Notes: a model not told the origin generated them from the letters alone. A DNA stretch of 44,244 nucleotides from Parcubacteria group bacterium (GCA_016204035.1 JACQLN010000007.1:1-44244); one strand, 5' to 3'. Numbered from the stretch's first letter, positions 1-7,568 are shown. Made by a program: numbers and translations.

Positions 1-976
1 AATTAAGCCAGCCGAAGGCGCTGTTGTTTTCAATAAATTCGGCGACACTGCCAGCCGGCTGGTTAAACCCGCTTTTTTTTAAGTATGAATTTATCTCCGC
101 CAACCGCGGGAAAATAACGCTTTCTTCTGAATTTACCAAAGTAAAACTGGAAGTGCTTAATAACTTGGCGTTAAAACTGTTAAAAGCCGAGGCCACAAAA
201 TTGTTTTTTCCGGAAAATAAAAACGCTCCGGCGCTTAAAGGCACCACCAGTATAAAAAAAGCGGCCAGATACGTTCTAAACTTAAATCCATCGTTTTCTC
301 CGGAAGATTCGGTTTCTTTGTCTTCGGCTTTTCCTTGGAAACTCCTCCGCCTTTTAGCCAGTTCCTTAAGTTCAAAAATCCTTTCCGGGGCCGACAAGCT
401 GACGCGGAACCAGTCGTCTTCAACCCTAAACTGATCTTGTTCCGGCTGATCAAAAGGCGCGGCCGGCCAATCCGGCGGCGCGATGTTGAGTTTTATTTCA
501 ACCAATCCGTCATTTTTAATTGGATCAGCTTCCCTGTTTAAGGCTAAATCCGGGTAAACATCGCGCCGAGGCGGTTCAATTCGGCTGAATTTTTTTATCA
601 GCTCCGCGTCTTTTTTATCTATATTTTCCAGTTCGGCCAGAATCTTTTCGCGCGAATTTTCGGCAAGCACGGGAGTGTTTTTAATAAAACTGCGTTCAGC
701 GCTCAGCAACTGGCCAAACTGATGGTGCGGCTTTTTTTTAGTGAATATGGCCCGGGTTAGCGGATCCGCCGATTCATTAGTAATAGCCAGATCAGCTGGC
801 CACACCGGTTCGCTCAAAAGGTCAAATTCCAAAACATCCGGCTCCGGTAATTCCTCTTCATTATTATAGATTAGAGATTTTATTTTTTTAACTTTAATTC
901 TGCCGGAAGCAACGGAATTGGCAGCGCGGCGAGGCGGAATTTTATTGGGATTTATAAAAACAAAATCCGAACTCAT
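1..976 (-). CDS. Membrane-anchored protein of unknown function, C-terminus missing (partial)
   Basis: An open frame runs from an ATG at 974-976 to the left edge without a stop, giving at least 325 residues. The N-terminal about 225 residues are hydrophilic, proline- and charge-rich and look like a cytoplasmic, partly disordered region. A single hydrophobic segment (TYLAAFFILVVPLSAGAFLF) follows at roughly residues 242-261, then a polar outer part that is cut by the window edge. No family was recognised. The topology suggests a single-pass membrane protein with a large cytoplasmic arm. It lies downstream of the rnpB terminator on the same strand. The short plus-strand frames here are shadows. 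Confidence 0.7.
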   Translation of the reverse strand, partial: MSSDFVFINPNKIPPRRAANSVASGRIKVKKIKSLIYNNEEELPEPDVLEFDLLSEPVWPADLAITNESADPLTRAIFTKKKPHHQFGQLLSAERSFIKNTPVLAENSREKILAELENIDKKDAELIKKFSRIEPPRRDVYPDLALNREADPIKNDGLVEIKLNIAPPDWPAAPFDQPEQDQFRVEDDWFRVSLSAPERIFELKELAKRRRSFQGKAEDKETESSGENDGFKFRTYLAAFFILVVPLSAGAFLFSGKNNFVASAFNSFNAKLLSTSSFTLVNSEESVIFPRLAEINSYLKKSGFNQPAGSVAEFIENNSAFGWLN

Positions 977-1059
977 AAGTAACAAGGAAACTTAAAAATA
1001 TATCTTTAAGCATACTCCAGCCACTTCCATTTTACAATCGTTTCCATCCCCATAATCCG

Positions 1060-1100
1060 TAAAATAACAAAACACCCGACTCGCCTAGAGAGTTGGGTGT
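1060..1100 (-). terminator. Intrinsic terminator of rnpB
   Basis: Read on the minus strand, ACACCC-AA-CTC pairs with GAG-TC-GGGTGT around a 7-base loop (1072-1100), and a T-rich run (TTTGTTATTTT) follows. It begins four bases after the end of the RNase P RNA. Confidence 0.85.
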
Positions 1101-1222
1101 TTCTGTTAAGAAAGCCGTAAGCCGAATTCTGTGCCAATTTGTCCTGTGAGTGTGCTAACACGAACAGCTGACAAAATGAGCACCCGCCAAAACTTTTGAC
1201 AAGCAAAAGTTGGGCGGGTCGT

Positions 1223-1259
1223 CAATTTTGTAGTCGCTCGTCAAACTCGCGAACAAAAT
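1223..1259 (-). repeat. Duplicated segment inside rnpB, copy 1
   Basis: On the minus strand this reads AATTTTGTTCGCGAG, then TTTGACGAGCGACT, then ACAAAATTG. It closely matches 1834-1870, differing at a few bases, so rnpB contains an internal duplication near its 3' part. The TTTTGT and ACAAAA ends pair, giving a hairpin arm. Confidence 0.7.
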
Positions 1260-1428
1260 TGCGATGATCATTCATCTGGGATCCCGATCGCTCGGAACCT
1301 CTAGCGACTCTTCCGCGATAATAACTGTCATTATCGGGACACGGTCTTGCACCAAGTGGGGTTTACAACCGATCAGTATCGCTACTGACCGAAGTCGCGT
1401 TTGGCGCGACACTTTTCACCTTTTGCCG

Positions 1429-1500
1429 AACCGCAGACGACGCTGACCTTACGCTGACTACGCGGAATTACTTCCGTGTTGATCCGCGTTTGATCTGCGT
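1429..1500. repeat. 72-bp insertion repeat in rnpB, copy 1
   Basis: The plus-strand copy starts AACCGCAGACGACGCTGAC and ends GATCCGCGTTTGATCTGCGT. It differs from the copy at 1611-1683 by about two positions. ACGCAGA pairs with TCTGCGGT and CGCGGA with TCCGCG, so the insert folds into its own hairpin. It lies between conserved RNase P blocks. A related sequence lies in dnaG. Confidence 0.85.
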
Positions 1501-1610
1501 GATTCAGCGGCTGGTTAGTATAGTCTCTGTTGCGAGCGCTCACGAAATCAGCTGACATCCATGAACGCACCTCCAACGTTATGTCGGAGACTTTCCCTGG
1601 GCTTCTTCCA

Positions 1611-1683
1611 AACCGCAGACCGACGCTGACTTTACGCTGACTACGCGGAATTACTTCCGTGTTGATCCGCGTTTGATCTGCGT
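1611..1683. repeat. 73-bp insertion repeat in rnpB, copy 2
   Basis: Nearly identical to 1429-1500: one extra C after AACCGCAGAC and one substitution. The flanks (TATCGCGGAAG on one side, TGGAAGAAGCCC on the other, minus strand) belong to rnpB arms, so the insert extends the tip of a helix. Confidence 0.85.
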
Positions 1684-1833
1684 CTTCCGCGATATGGGTT
1701 ACTCCCGGTTGCATTTCGCAACCACTTTTTTGCCAATTTCATCTGAAGCGTTAGCGAAGCTATGAAATTGAGCACCCCGCGAAGCCCGTTAGGGCGAAGC
1801 GGGGTCCACCGTCGCTAAAGCTATGGTGGACGC

Positions 1834-1870
1834 TCAATTTTGTAATTGCTCGCCAAGCTCGCGAACAAAA
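1834..1870 (-). repeat. Duplicated segment inside rnpB, copy 2
   Basis: Partner of 1223-1259. On the minus strand, TATTTTGTTCGCGAGC is followed by TTGGCGAGCAATT and ACAAAATTG. It sits just 3' of the GAGGAAAGTCCG block, in the P3-side domain. Next to it, GTCCACC/GGTGGAC and CCCCGC/GCGGGG form two further hairpins. Confidence 0.7.
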
Positions 1871-1938
1871 TAGGCGGTGTTCGGACTTTCCTCTCCAACG
1901 CAACGTCGGAGCGATCATCTCACTTTCTTAACATTTTA

Positions 1939-1967
1939 ATGATACTCCATAAAAAGTCCTGGGTCAA
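1939..1967 (-). promoter_or_regulatory. Promoter of rnpB
   Basis: On the minus strand a -35 TTGACC (1962-1967) and a -10 TATCAT (1939-1944) are separated by exactly 17 bases. The start point would fall close to the first base of helix P1. Confidence 0.8.
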
Positions 1968-2056
1968 ACATGGGTATCGGATATGTATCTTAACCTAAAC
2001 AACCTAGATCAGCGGGGTCAAATCTTTCCGATTATCACCCATATCTTACTATCAAC

Positions 2057-2070
2057 CATACGATCGTATG
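2057..2070. promoter_or_regulatory. ACGATCGT palindrome downstream of the PaaX/Cas2-like gene
   Basis: CATACGATCGTATG is a perfect 14-bp palindrome 55 bp past the gene end. It lies in a longer imperfect inverted repeat whose outer arms are GATTAT and ATAATC. The same core is present upstream of this gene and on both sides of its paralogue at 39.5 kb. Confidence 0.75.
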
Positions 2071-2125
2071 ATAAATAGTAATATATAATCAGATCTAAAA
2101 ATAGCATGGTTTAGTAAATTTATAA

Positions 2126-2659
2126 CTAAAATATATCAATAGTACCTTTTTTATCAACACTCACTATATGAACTTTACCTTGAAGTCTTAAATCTTTCAA
2201 AGATTTAAGAAAATCCTCCGGCAAAGGACTATACCCAATCCAAACACTCCTTTGAAGTTGACTATAACCACAACCAGTTAATTCATCCCTTATCAAATCC
2301 CTTTTTCTTCTTTCCATTTCGGGAATATCATACATCACCAACCGTGGAATACCGTCTGGTTTAATTGCTTTCTTAAAATTCAAACCGACACTAATTTTTT
2401 CCTTGCCTTTTGGTGTTAAAACCCAACTAGCCCAACGCCGATCACTTTTTTTAGCTATAAGACCTTGCTGACGTAAACGAGTAAGCACAGCCGAAAAATT
2501 AGGCCGGGAAAATTCATAACCATCGGGCAACCCTAAAACTCTACGCCACATTTTACCCTCAACGCGATTACGCGGGAACAAACTTTCTAAAGATAATTCC
2601 CCAACTTCAGAAATTTTCTCTAAGACAATCCTGGAAAAATTTTTAACTTTATCATTCAT
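2126..2659 (-). CDS. PaaX-type winged-helix protein with Cas2-like C-terminal domain (copy 1)
   Basis: A 177-residue protein. The first about 95 residues look like a winged-helix domain (NFSAVLTRLRQQGLI as recognition region; WVLTPKGKEKI as wing). The second half (PRLVMYDIPEMERRKRDLIR onward to VHIVSVDKKGT) has the beta-alpha-beta pattern of the Cas2/ferredoxin-like fold found in PaaX regulators. It shares most residues with the protein at 39506-40033, including SVWIGYSPLPE versus SVWLGYSPLPE. No CRISPR array or other cas gene is present, so a role in spacer acquisition is unlikely; a transcription regulator or a toxin-like nuclease are the alternatives. AAGGA precedes the ATG by eight bases. 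ACGATCGT palindromes lie on both sides. Confidence 0.8.
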   Translation of the reverse strand: MNDKVKNFSRIVLEKISEVGELSLESLFPRNRVEGKMWRRVLGLPDGYEFSRPNFSAVLTRLRQQGLIAKKSDRRWASWVLTPKGKEKISVGLNFKKAIKPDGIPRLVMYDIPEMERRKRDLIRDELTGCGYSQLQRSVWIGYSPLPEDFLKSLKDLRLQGKVHIVSVDKKGTIDIF

Positions 2660-2692
2660 TTTTTTAATCCTTAATATCTATATTACTACTTT

Positions 2693-2707
2693 ATTACGAT
2701 CGTATAA
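2693..2707. promoter_or_regulatory. ACGATCGT palindrome upstream of the PaaX/Cas2-like gene
   Basis: The core ACGATCGT (2696-2703) sits in a roughly 50-bp imperfect palindrome (arms ATCTAT and ATATAGAT). On the minus strand it overlaps the place of a -35 box for a possible -10 TATAGA, as expected for an autoregulatory operator. Confidence 0.65.
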
Positions 2708-2779
2708 AGTATAGTAAGATAGATTATGCATAATATGTGTTGGGTATATATGTCGAGTATATTTGAATACAGACACTGT

Positions 2780-2817
2780 CTAAAATAAAACCTCGCGTGG
2801 TAAAAACACGCAAGGTT
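2780..2817 (-). terminator. Terminator of the 2.8-3.1 kb structured RNA
   Basis: On the minus strand AACCTTGCGTG pairs with CACGCGAGGTT (11 bp with one G-T pair), followed by TTATTTT. The T tract lies only on the minus-strand side, which fixes the direction. Confidence 0.85.
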
Positions 2818-3093
2818 CGGTTCTTTTCCGACAATATAATAGACGGGGGCATGCAAGACGTGAGTAGGAATCCAGTGATCTCCGCCTTGTCCCTTTACTG
2901 CCAACTGCGGCACTGCATTGGTGATACACCCTTTAGCAAGGATCCTGCCGGCGTACGATCTTCGTCGTCGTCATCATTTCGATCGTCTCCGCTTAGCTTC
3001 AACCTTTTTAAGAGAAGGTGCTTTTACAGAGTGCCGGCATCACGAATCCATTGGAAGGGTTGGATTCCATTCCAAGGCGCCCCCGTCTATATC
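2818..3093 (-). ncRNA. Unidentified structured RNA, about 260-310 nt
   Basis: No protein frame fits, but the sequence folds extensively on the minus strand. Ends pair over 12 bp (ATAGACGGGGGC, 3079-3090, with GCCCCCGTCTAT, 2839-2850). Next inside, GGAATCC (3062-3068) pairs with GGATTCC (2867-2873) and GTGAT with ATCAC. A central domain is closed by TGCCGGC/GCCGGCA (3033-3039, 2946-2952) and holds hairpins ACCTT/AAGGT and ACGATC/GATCGT. GGTG/CACC and TGCC/GGCA hairpins follow. TTGGAA/TTCCAA could instead form a 5' pseudoknot. A terminator directly follows. tmRNA was considered: a 5' GGATTCG is present, but a T-arm, a CCA end and a recognisable tag are not. The SRP domain IV and 6S signatures are also absent. 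Confidence 0.65.
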
Positions 3094-3113
3094 CTGCTTA
3101 AAAAGAACACAAA

Positions 3114-3566
3114 TTACAATAATTTCTCGCTTTCTCCTTTGCCGTCCAGCGCCTGGTTGACCAGTTCGTCGGCCCGTTTATTGGCTTCACGCGGAATTGA
3201 TTTAAAAATAAGCTTACCGAAATCAAACTTAAGATTCCAGACCTTCATGAACAACACCTGCATTCTTTCTTCGTTAACCTTGTATTCACCGGCCAGTTGC
3301 GAAGCGATAAGTTCGCTGTCTACCCTAAATTCCACCATCAAATTTTTGGTTTTTTCTTTGCCAAAAAATTGTTTCAATTTTTTCAAAGCAAAAATTACCG
3401 CTTCGTATTCGGCTTCGTTGTTGGTGGAAATATCTTCCAGTTTAGCGCCGTATTCTTTTAATTTTTGACCGGACTCGTTTAATACCACCACGCCCACCGC
3501 CGCCGGGCCGGGATTACCCCTGGAACCGCCGTCGGTATAAACAATGATTTTAGAGTTTTTAATCAT
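3114..3566 (-). CDS. Ribonuclease HI family protein
   Basis: A 150-residue protein starting MIKNSKIIVYTDGGSRGNPG, the typical RNase HI opening with the first catalytic Asp in YTDGG. The conserved Glu lies in NNEAEYEAV, the third acidic residue in FRVDSELI, and the C-terminal acidic site in REANKRADELVN. It cleaves RNA in RNA-DNA hybrids (primers, R-loops). The frame is open 36 codons further upstream, but that part is a structured repeat, so the internal ATG at 3566 is chosen. It lies downstream of recJ on the same strand, separated only by the repeat. Confidence 0.9.
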   Translation of the reverse strand: MIKNSKIIVYTDGGSRGNPGPAAVGVVVLNESGQKLKEYGAKLEDISTNNEAEYEAVIFALKKLKQFFGKEKTKNLMVEFRVDSELIASQLAGEYKVNEERMQVLFMKVWNLKFDFGKLIFKSIPREANKRADELVNQALDGKGESEKLL

Positions 3567-3577
3567 GAAATATATAA

Positions 3578-3661
3578 GAAACATCGTCCCGAGCGGCTCA
3601 TGGAGATGACCGAGACTACAATTGAGAGGCCTCCATGTCGTCCGCGGAGGGACGATGTTTC
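3578..3661. repeat. Structured intergenic repeat, family B, copy 1
   Basis: Outer stem GAAACATCGTCCC with GGGACGATGTTTC (13 perfect pairs); then GCGG with CCGC; inner stem CATGGAG with CTCCATG around a loop containing GACTACAATTGAGAG. It lies between recJ and the RNase H gene. Confidence 0.85.
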
Positions 3662-3667
3662 TGGAAT

Positions 3668-5428
3668 TCAACAAGAAGTGGTTCTGACACTATCCAGTTT
3701 TTTATAATCAACAAGCTTTAATTGTATCTCCTTACTGTCGTTCCATTCATTTTCATCCAATTCGTAAACCACATCTAAAGTGTCGCCGATTTTGAAATCT
3801 TCGGCAAGTCCGTTGTGCCGGAAAAATAAAATCGGAAATTCTTTGCCGGTTTTTTTATCATGGGCGAAAATTTTAAGATGAGCTCCGTTTTGCCCCAATA
3901 AAACCAGTTTTCTAACCTCAACATTTTTGGTTAAAAACCTGGGTTTAGGATTAGCCAGGCCAAACGGTTCAAATTTTTCCAGCAAACCCATTAAATCCCA
4001 GTTGATTTCGCCAAAAGAAACTTCGGCGTTTATATTCAGCTTTTTTCTTAATAATTCCGGAGTTAAAACTTTTTGGGCGTACTCGTTTAATTTTTCTCTT
4101 ATCGTTTCTTCGTCTTCCGCCTTAAAAGTAGAGCCCGCGGCCGCCGGGTGGCCGCCGTATTTTACCAAATATTTAGAAACATAATTGAGGGCATCTATTA
4201 AACTGAAACCGTTTACACTGCGCAACGACCCCCGGCACAAGCCATCGTCTCTTTTTTCAAAAATAAGCGCTGGCCGGTAATACTTTTCCGAGGCCTTAGC
4301 CGCGACCAAGCCGACCAAGGTCAGCGGCCAAGCCGGAGATCCTTCCATTATAAATATGGGAATTTGAGAACGCTTTAATATGGCGACATCAAGTTCTTTT
4401 AATATTTTTTCCGTAATCCGCTGGCGTTCGCGGTTGTTCTGGTTCAAAGTTATTACCAGTTCTTGAATTTTAGATTCGTCGGGAGAATTCAAAAGTTCGT
4501 AAGCCAGATTGGCATGGGCCATGCGACTGGCCGCGTTCAAACGCGGGCCCAAAGAAAAACCCAAAGTCATGGCATCCAAATTGGTTGATAACGTTTCAAG
4601 GTTGTGCCGGGCTTTGATGCCAGACGACTCCATAAGCATTTGCAAACCGACCCTTTTTGTTTTAGCTAGAACAAAAAGCCCGTATTTAACAAAAACCCTG
4701 TTTTCGCCCAGCAGCGGCACCATATCGGCCACCGTGGCCAGAGCCACCAAATCTAAAAGCCATTTGCTTTTACCCTCCGAAGCTTTATGCGTAGGAGGGC
4801 TACTTTGAGTCAAACCGAGATACAGCTTAAACGCCAGGCCGGTGCCGCACAAATCCTTAAACGGATAACTATCGCCTGTTTGGTGCGGATTTATGAAGGC
4901 CGCCGCGGCCGGCCGGCCGACAATAACCTTATGATGATCCACCACGATCATATCTACGCCGCGGTCTTTAGCCCATTGCACTTCTTTATTATTGGTAGTG
5001 CCGCAATCCAAAGTTACAATCAAGTTGGCGCCGGCCGCGGCCAACTGTTCCAGAGCATTCTGATTAACCCCATGTCCTTCTTTCTGCCGGTCAGGTAAGT
5101 AGATCTCGAAAGGATAATTTATACCCCTAAAATACTCGCTTAAAACCGTGGCCGCCGAAACACCGTCCACATCGTAGTCGGAATAGATAACAATTTTTTC
5201 TTTGGCCAGAACGGCCTTATGGATGCGTTCGCAGGCCAACCGCATGTCTTTTAATAAAAAAGGGTCGTGGAGATCCCGTTCGTACTCCGGCTTAAAAAAC
5301 CGATCTATTTTTTCGGCGCTATCCAAACCGCGCTCCCAAAGTAATTGGGGTATAATCGAAAAATATTGCTTAAATTCGGACAAAAAGTCAGAAGGTGGAG
5401 CAGGCGATAAATCCCAACGGTATTTCAT
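3668..5428 (-). CDS. recJ: Single-stranded-DNA-specific exonuclease RecJ
   Basis: A 586-residue DHH-family 5'-3' exonuclease for recombination and repair. Motif I is IYSDYDVDGVSAATV (near residue 83), motif III is VVDHHK, and the DHHA1 part carries KYGGHPAAAGSTF. The C-terminal OB-like domain (about 455-580) contains FEPFGLANPKPRF. Length fits the shorter RecJ forms. It lies in a minus-strand run of genes, with family B repeats on both sides. There is no clear Shine-Dalgarno site before the ATG. Confidence 0.95.
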   Translation of the reverse strand: MKYRWDLSPAPPSDFLSEFKQYFSIIPQLLWERGLDSAEKIDRFFKPEYERDLHDPFLLKDMRLACERIHKAVLAKEKIVIYSDYDVDGVSAATVLSEYFRGINYPFEIYLPDRQKEGHGVNQNALEQLAAAGANLIVTLDCGTTNNKEVQWAKDRGVDMIVVDHHKVIVGRPAAAAFINPHQTGDSYPFKDLCGTGLAFKLYLGLTQSSPPTHKASEGKSKWLLDLVALATVADMVPLLGENRVFVKYGLFVLAKTKRVGLQMLMESSGIKARHNLETLSTNLDAMTLGFSLGPRLNAASRMAHANLAYELLNSPDESKIQELVITLNQNNRERQRITEKILKELDVAILKRSQIPIFIMEGSPAWPLTLVGLVAAKASEKYYRPALIFEKRDDGLCRGSLRSVNGFSLIDALNYVSKYLVKYGGHPAAAGSTFKAEDEETIREKLNEYAQKVLTPELLRKKLNINAEVSFGEINWDLMGLLEKFEPFGLANPKPRFLTKNVEVRKLVLLGQNGAHLKIFAHDKKTGKEFPILFFRHNGLAEDFKIGDTLDVVYELDENEWNDSKEIQLKLVDYKKLDSVRTTSC

Positions 5429-5505
5429 ATTTATAAGTCGGCATCATTCCGAACAACTCTTCAGCCCGGCTCCGGGCAGGGTTCAAAGAGGTTAGGATAA
5501 TAAAA

Positions 5506-5593
5506 GAGAAATATCGTTCCGAGCTGCCTCATGGAGATGACCAAGACTACAATTGAGAGGCCTCCATGCCGGCTGCGAGGAACGATGTTTCTC
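5506..5593. repeat. Structured intergenic repeat, family B, copy 2
   Basis: Outer stem GAGAAATATCGTTCC with GGAACGATGTTTCTC (15 pairs, one G-T). Inner stem CATGGAG/CTCCATG and loop GACTACAATTGAGAGG are as in copy 1. It lies between the pgk stop and the recJ start. Confidence 0.85.
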
Positions 5594-5627
5594 GAATGTT
5601 GGGTGGAGCAAAGAATGACGCTGACAA

Positions 5628-6803
5628 TCAAGATTGATTTTCCAACGCAATAATCCCGGGTAATTCTTCTCCAGCTAAAAATTCCAGCATGGCTCCGCCG
5701 CCGGTGGAAACGTAAGTCATTTTATCTATTAAATTTTCTTCGGTCAAAAAACTTATTAAATCTCCCCCGCCGATTATTTTCTCGCCACGGCTTTCGGCTA
5801 CCGCCTTAGCCACCACCAGCGACCCTTTTTTGAAAGCGGGAACTTCGGTCAGACCCAGCGACCCGTTCCAAATAATCATTCTGGCACTTTTTATAACTTT
5901 TTCAAAAAGAGCCATGGTGTCGGGGCCAATATCAATAATAAATTCATTTTCTCCAACTCGCCCGATCGGCCGCACATTCAAACCATCCGGTCGATTCAGC
6001 GACCGGGAAACAGCCACGTCCACGGGCAGATGCAGATGATTGGAAACTATATCCATTTTTCTTGCCTCACTTACCAGATTTTCATCCACCATGGATTTAC
6101 CCACGGCGAGACCGCGGGCATAAAGCAGGGTGTTGGCCAAAACTCCCCCCAAAAGAATACCGTCCGATTTATCCAAAAACTCCTTAACTAATTTTAATTT
6201 GGTGTCGGCCTTGGCTCCGCCCATTATCAGCACCAGCGGCCGGCGGGGTTGGGCGCGAACCATGGATAAAACGGCTATTTCTTTTTCCAGTAAAAAACCG
6301 GCGTATGATTTTAAGAATTTGGGCAAGCCGACAATGGAAGCGTGAGCGCGGTGCGAAGCCGCGAAAGCGTCGTTAACAAACACATCGCCGTAAGCGCTTA
6401 AACTTTGGGCGAAAGTTTCGTCGTTGGCTTCTTCTTCTTTATAGAAACGAAGGTTCTCCAGTAAAACAGCCCCGCCGTTTTTTAAGTTATTGATTGCTCG
6501 TTCCACAGCAGCGCCTAAAACATCATGGCTGAAGAACAAATCCGCTAGCCACAGTTTTTTAAGCTTTTCAAAAACGGGGTACAAACTATAGTGAAGATCA
6601 TGGCCTCGGGGCCGGCCCAGATGCGCCAAAATAATTATTTTGGCGCCGGCTTGGGCCAAATAATCAAGCGTCGGCACAACCGCGCGAAGCCGCCACTCCG
6701 ACCCCGCCGGCACTTCGCCTTCCTTTATGGGCACGTTAAAATCCACCCGCACCAAAACTTTCTTGCCTTTAACATCACCTATAGATTTTAGAGAAGGCAA
6801 CAT
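5628..6803 (-). CDS. pgk: Phosphoglycerate kinase
   Basis: A 391-residue glycolytic kinase converting 1,3-bisphosphoglycerate and ADP to 3-phosphoglycerate and ATP. The N-terminal substrate loop is VLVRVDFNVPIKEGE, followed by ILAHLGRPRG and LLENLRFYKEE. The nucleotide-binding C-terminal half has LIMGGAKADTKL and the glycine-rich VSTGGGAMLEFLAGEELPGI. It lies 16 bp downstream of tpiA on the same strand, so the two are almost certainly co-transcribed and act on neighbouring steps. Confidence 0.97.
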   Translation of the reverse strand: MLPSLKSIGDVKGKKVLVRVDFNVPIKEGEVPAGSEWRLRAVVPTLDYLAQAGAKIIILAHLGRPRGHDLHYSLYPVFEKLKKLWLADLFFSHDVLGAAVERAINNLKNGGAVLLENLRFYKEEEANDETFAQSLSAYGDVFVNDAFAASHRAHASIVGLPKFLKSYAGFLLEKEIAVLSMVRAQPRRPLVLIMGGAKADTKLKLVKEFLDKSDGILLGGVLANTLLYARGLAVGKSMVDENLVSEARKMDIVSNHLHLPVDVAVSRSLNRPDGLNVRPIGRVGENEFIIDIGPDTMALFEKVIKSARMIIWNGSLGLTEVPAFKKGSLVVAKAVAESRGEKIIGGGDLISFLTEENLIDKMTYVSTGGGAMLEFLAGEELPGIIALENQS

Positions 6804-6819
6804 AAATATATTAAAAAAT

Positions 6820-7560
6820 TTAACGGGAAACAGAAACTATCGCGGCAAATTCCTCGGCGCTAAGCGAAGCGCCGCCAACGAGAGCCCCGTCAATGTAGGG
6901 CTGGCTTAAAAACTTTAGAGCGTTTTCGGAAGTCACCGATCCGCCGTATAAAAACTTTATTTTTTTAGACGGCTCGCCAAACATCTTGAAAGCGGCATGT
7001 TTTAACTCACCGATGATCTGGTTGGACCTGGCGGGGCTATCGGCTTGGGCGCCGGGCGTGGTGCTGATAGCCCAAACCGGTTCGTAAGCCACCGTCAGCC
7101 GAGCCAAGTCGGCCGTTTCCAAACCGGCCGCGCTTTTTTTGAAACTGTCTATAATTTCATCGGCCTCATCGCCCCGCTGAAGCTCGCCCACCGCGGCGAT
7201 AACATTAAAATCCTGCGCTAGCGCGGCTTTGATTTTTTTATTGACATCTTCATCGCTCTCGCCAAAAATCCGCCGGCGTTCGGAATGCCCCACCAACACC
7301 CAGCCAATCCCAACATCTTTAAGCATAGCCAACGAAACTTCACCGGTATAAGCCCCGCGCGCTTCCCAAAAAACATCCTGCGCGCCCCAAGCAATCTGTT
7401 TGAATTTTTTGACCAGTTCCTCCAAAAAAATAAAGGGCGGCAATAAAACCGTCCTTTCAAAATCTTCGGCTTTAATGGCGTAATTGACGCCCGAAGTCAA
7501 CGCTACAGCTTCATTAAGCGTGGACGGATTAAGTTTCCAATTGCCGACTATTAGTTTCAC
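6820..7560 (-). CDS. tpiA: Triosephosphate isomerase
   Basis: A 246-residue TIM-barrel enzyme interconverting dihydroxyacetone phosphate and glyceraldehyde 3-phosphate. Catalytic Lys is in VGNWKLN near the N-terminus, the catalytic His in VLVGHSERR, and the catalytic Glu in VAYEPVWAIST. Loop 6 reads VWAISTTPGAQA, and the phosphate-binding end is LYGGSVTSEN and DGALVGGASL. It starts nine bases from a family A repeat and precedes pgk. Confidence 0.97.
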   Translation of the reverse strand: MKLIVGNWKLNPSTLNEAVALTSGVNYAIKAEDFERTVLLPPFIFLEELVKKFKQIAWGAQDVFWEARGAYTGEVSLAMLKDVGIGWVLVGHSERRRIFGESDEDVNKKIKAALAQDFNVIAAVGELQRGDEADEIIDSFKKSAAGLETADLARLTVAYEPVWAISTTPGAQADSPARSNQIIGELKHAAFKMFGEPSKKIKFLYGGSVTSENALKFLSQPYIDGALVGGASLSAEEFAAIVSVSR

Positions 7561-7568
7561 TAGAGTGA

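Larger units (their letters stand above)
1104..1933 (-). ncRNA. rnpB: RNase P RNA, greatly enlarged by insertions
   Basis: This is the catalytic RNA that removes tRNA 5' leaders. The ends pair perfectly as helix P1: TGTTAAGAAAG (1923-1933) with CTTTCTTAACA (1104-1114). In order on the minus strand one sees GAGGAAAGTCCG after P1, GCAACAGAGACTATAC, GGTGAAAAGTG, a CCCACTTGGTGCAAGACC segment, AGATGAATGATCATC, and the hallmark 3' end ACAGAATTCGGCTTAC. At about 830 nt it is roughly twice the usual 350-400 nt. The excess is in three places: a hairpin-rich P3-side domain (about 1735-1875), two copies of a 72-73 bp repeat (1611-1683 and 1429-1500), and a duplicated 37-nt hairpin segment (1834-1870 and 1223-1259). 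The short reading frames inside are spurious. It has its own promoter and terminator. Confidence 0.93.

Noticed and set aside
1382..1714. A 110-residue frame with internal sequence repeats (TRINTEVIPRSQRKVS)
   Set aside because: It lies wholly within rnpB and only translates the two DNA repeats.
2126..2659. CRISPR-Cas locus suggested by the Cas2-like domain
   Set aside because: No repeat-spacer array and no cas1 or effector gene in the window; the N-terminal winged helix marks a PaaX-type protein.
2780..3093. tmRNA (ssrA) as identity of the structured RNA
   Set aside because: The closing stem and a GGATTCG word are suggestive, but there is no T-arm, no CCA end and no convincing tag frame with a hydrophobic end.
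2797..3468. A 223-residue plus-strand frame
   Set aside because: It runs through the structured RNA and antisense to the RNase H gene; its Ser-rich composition is a shadow effect.
3567..3674. N-terminal extension of RNase H
   Set aside because: The extra codons are entirely made of the family B repeat and the RNase HI fold begins at MIKNSK.
5440..5500. A possible degenerate structured repeat after the recJ start
   Set aside because: It begins like family A (CATCATTCCGA) and holds CCCGG/CCGGG, but the conserved core is missing.
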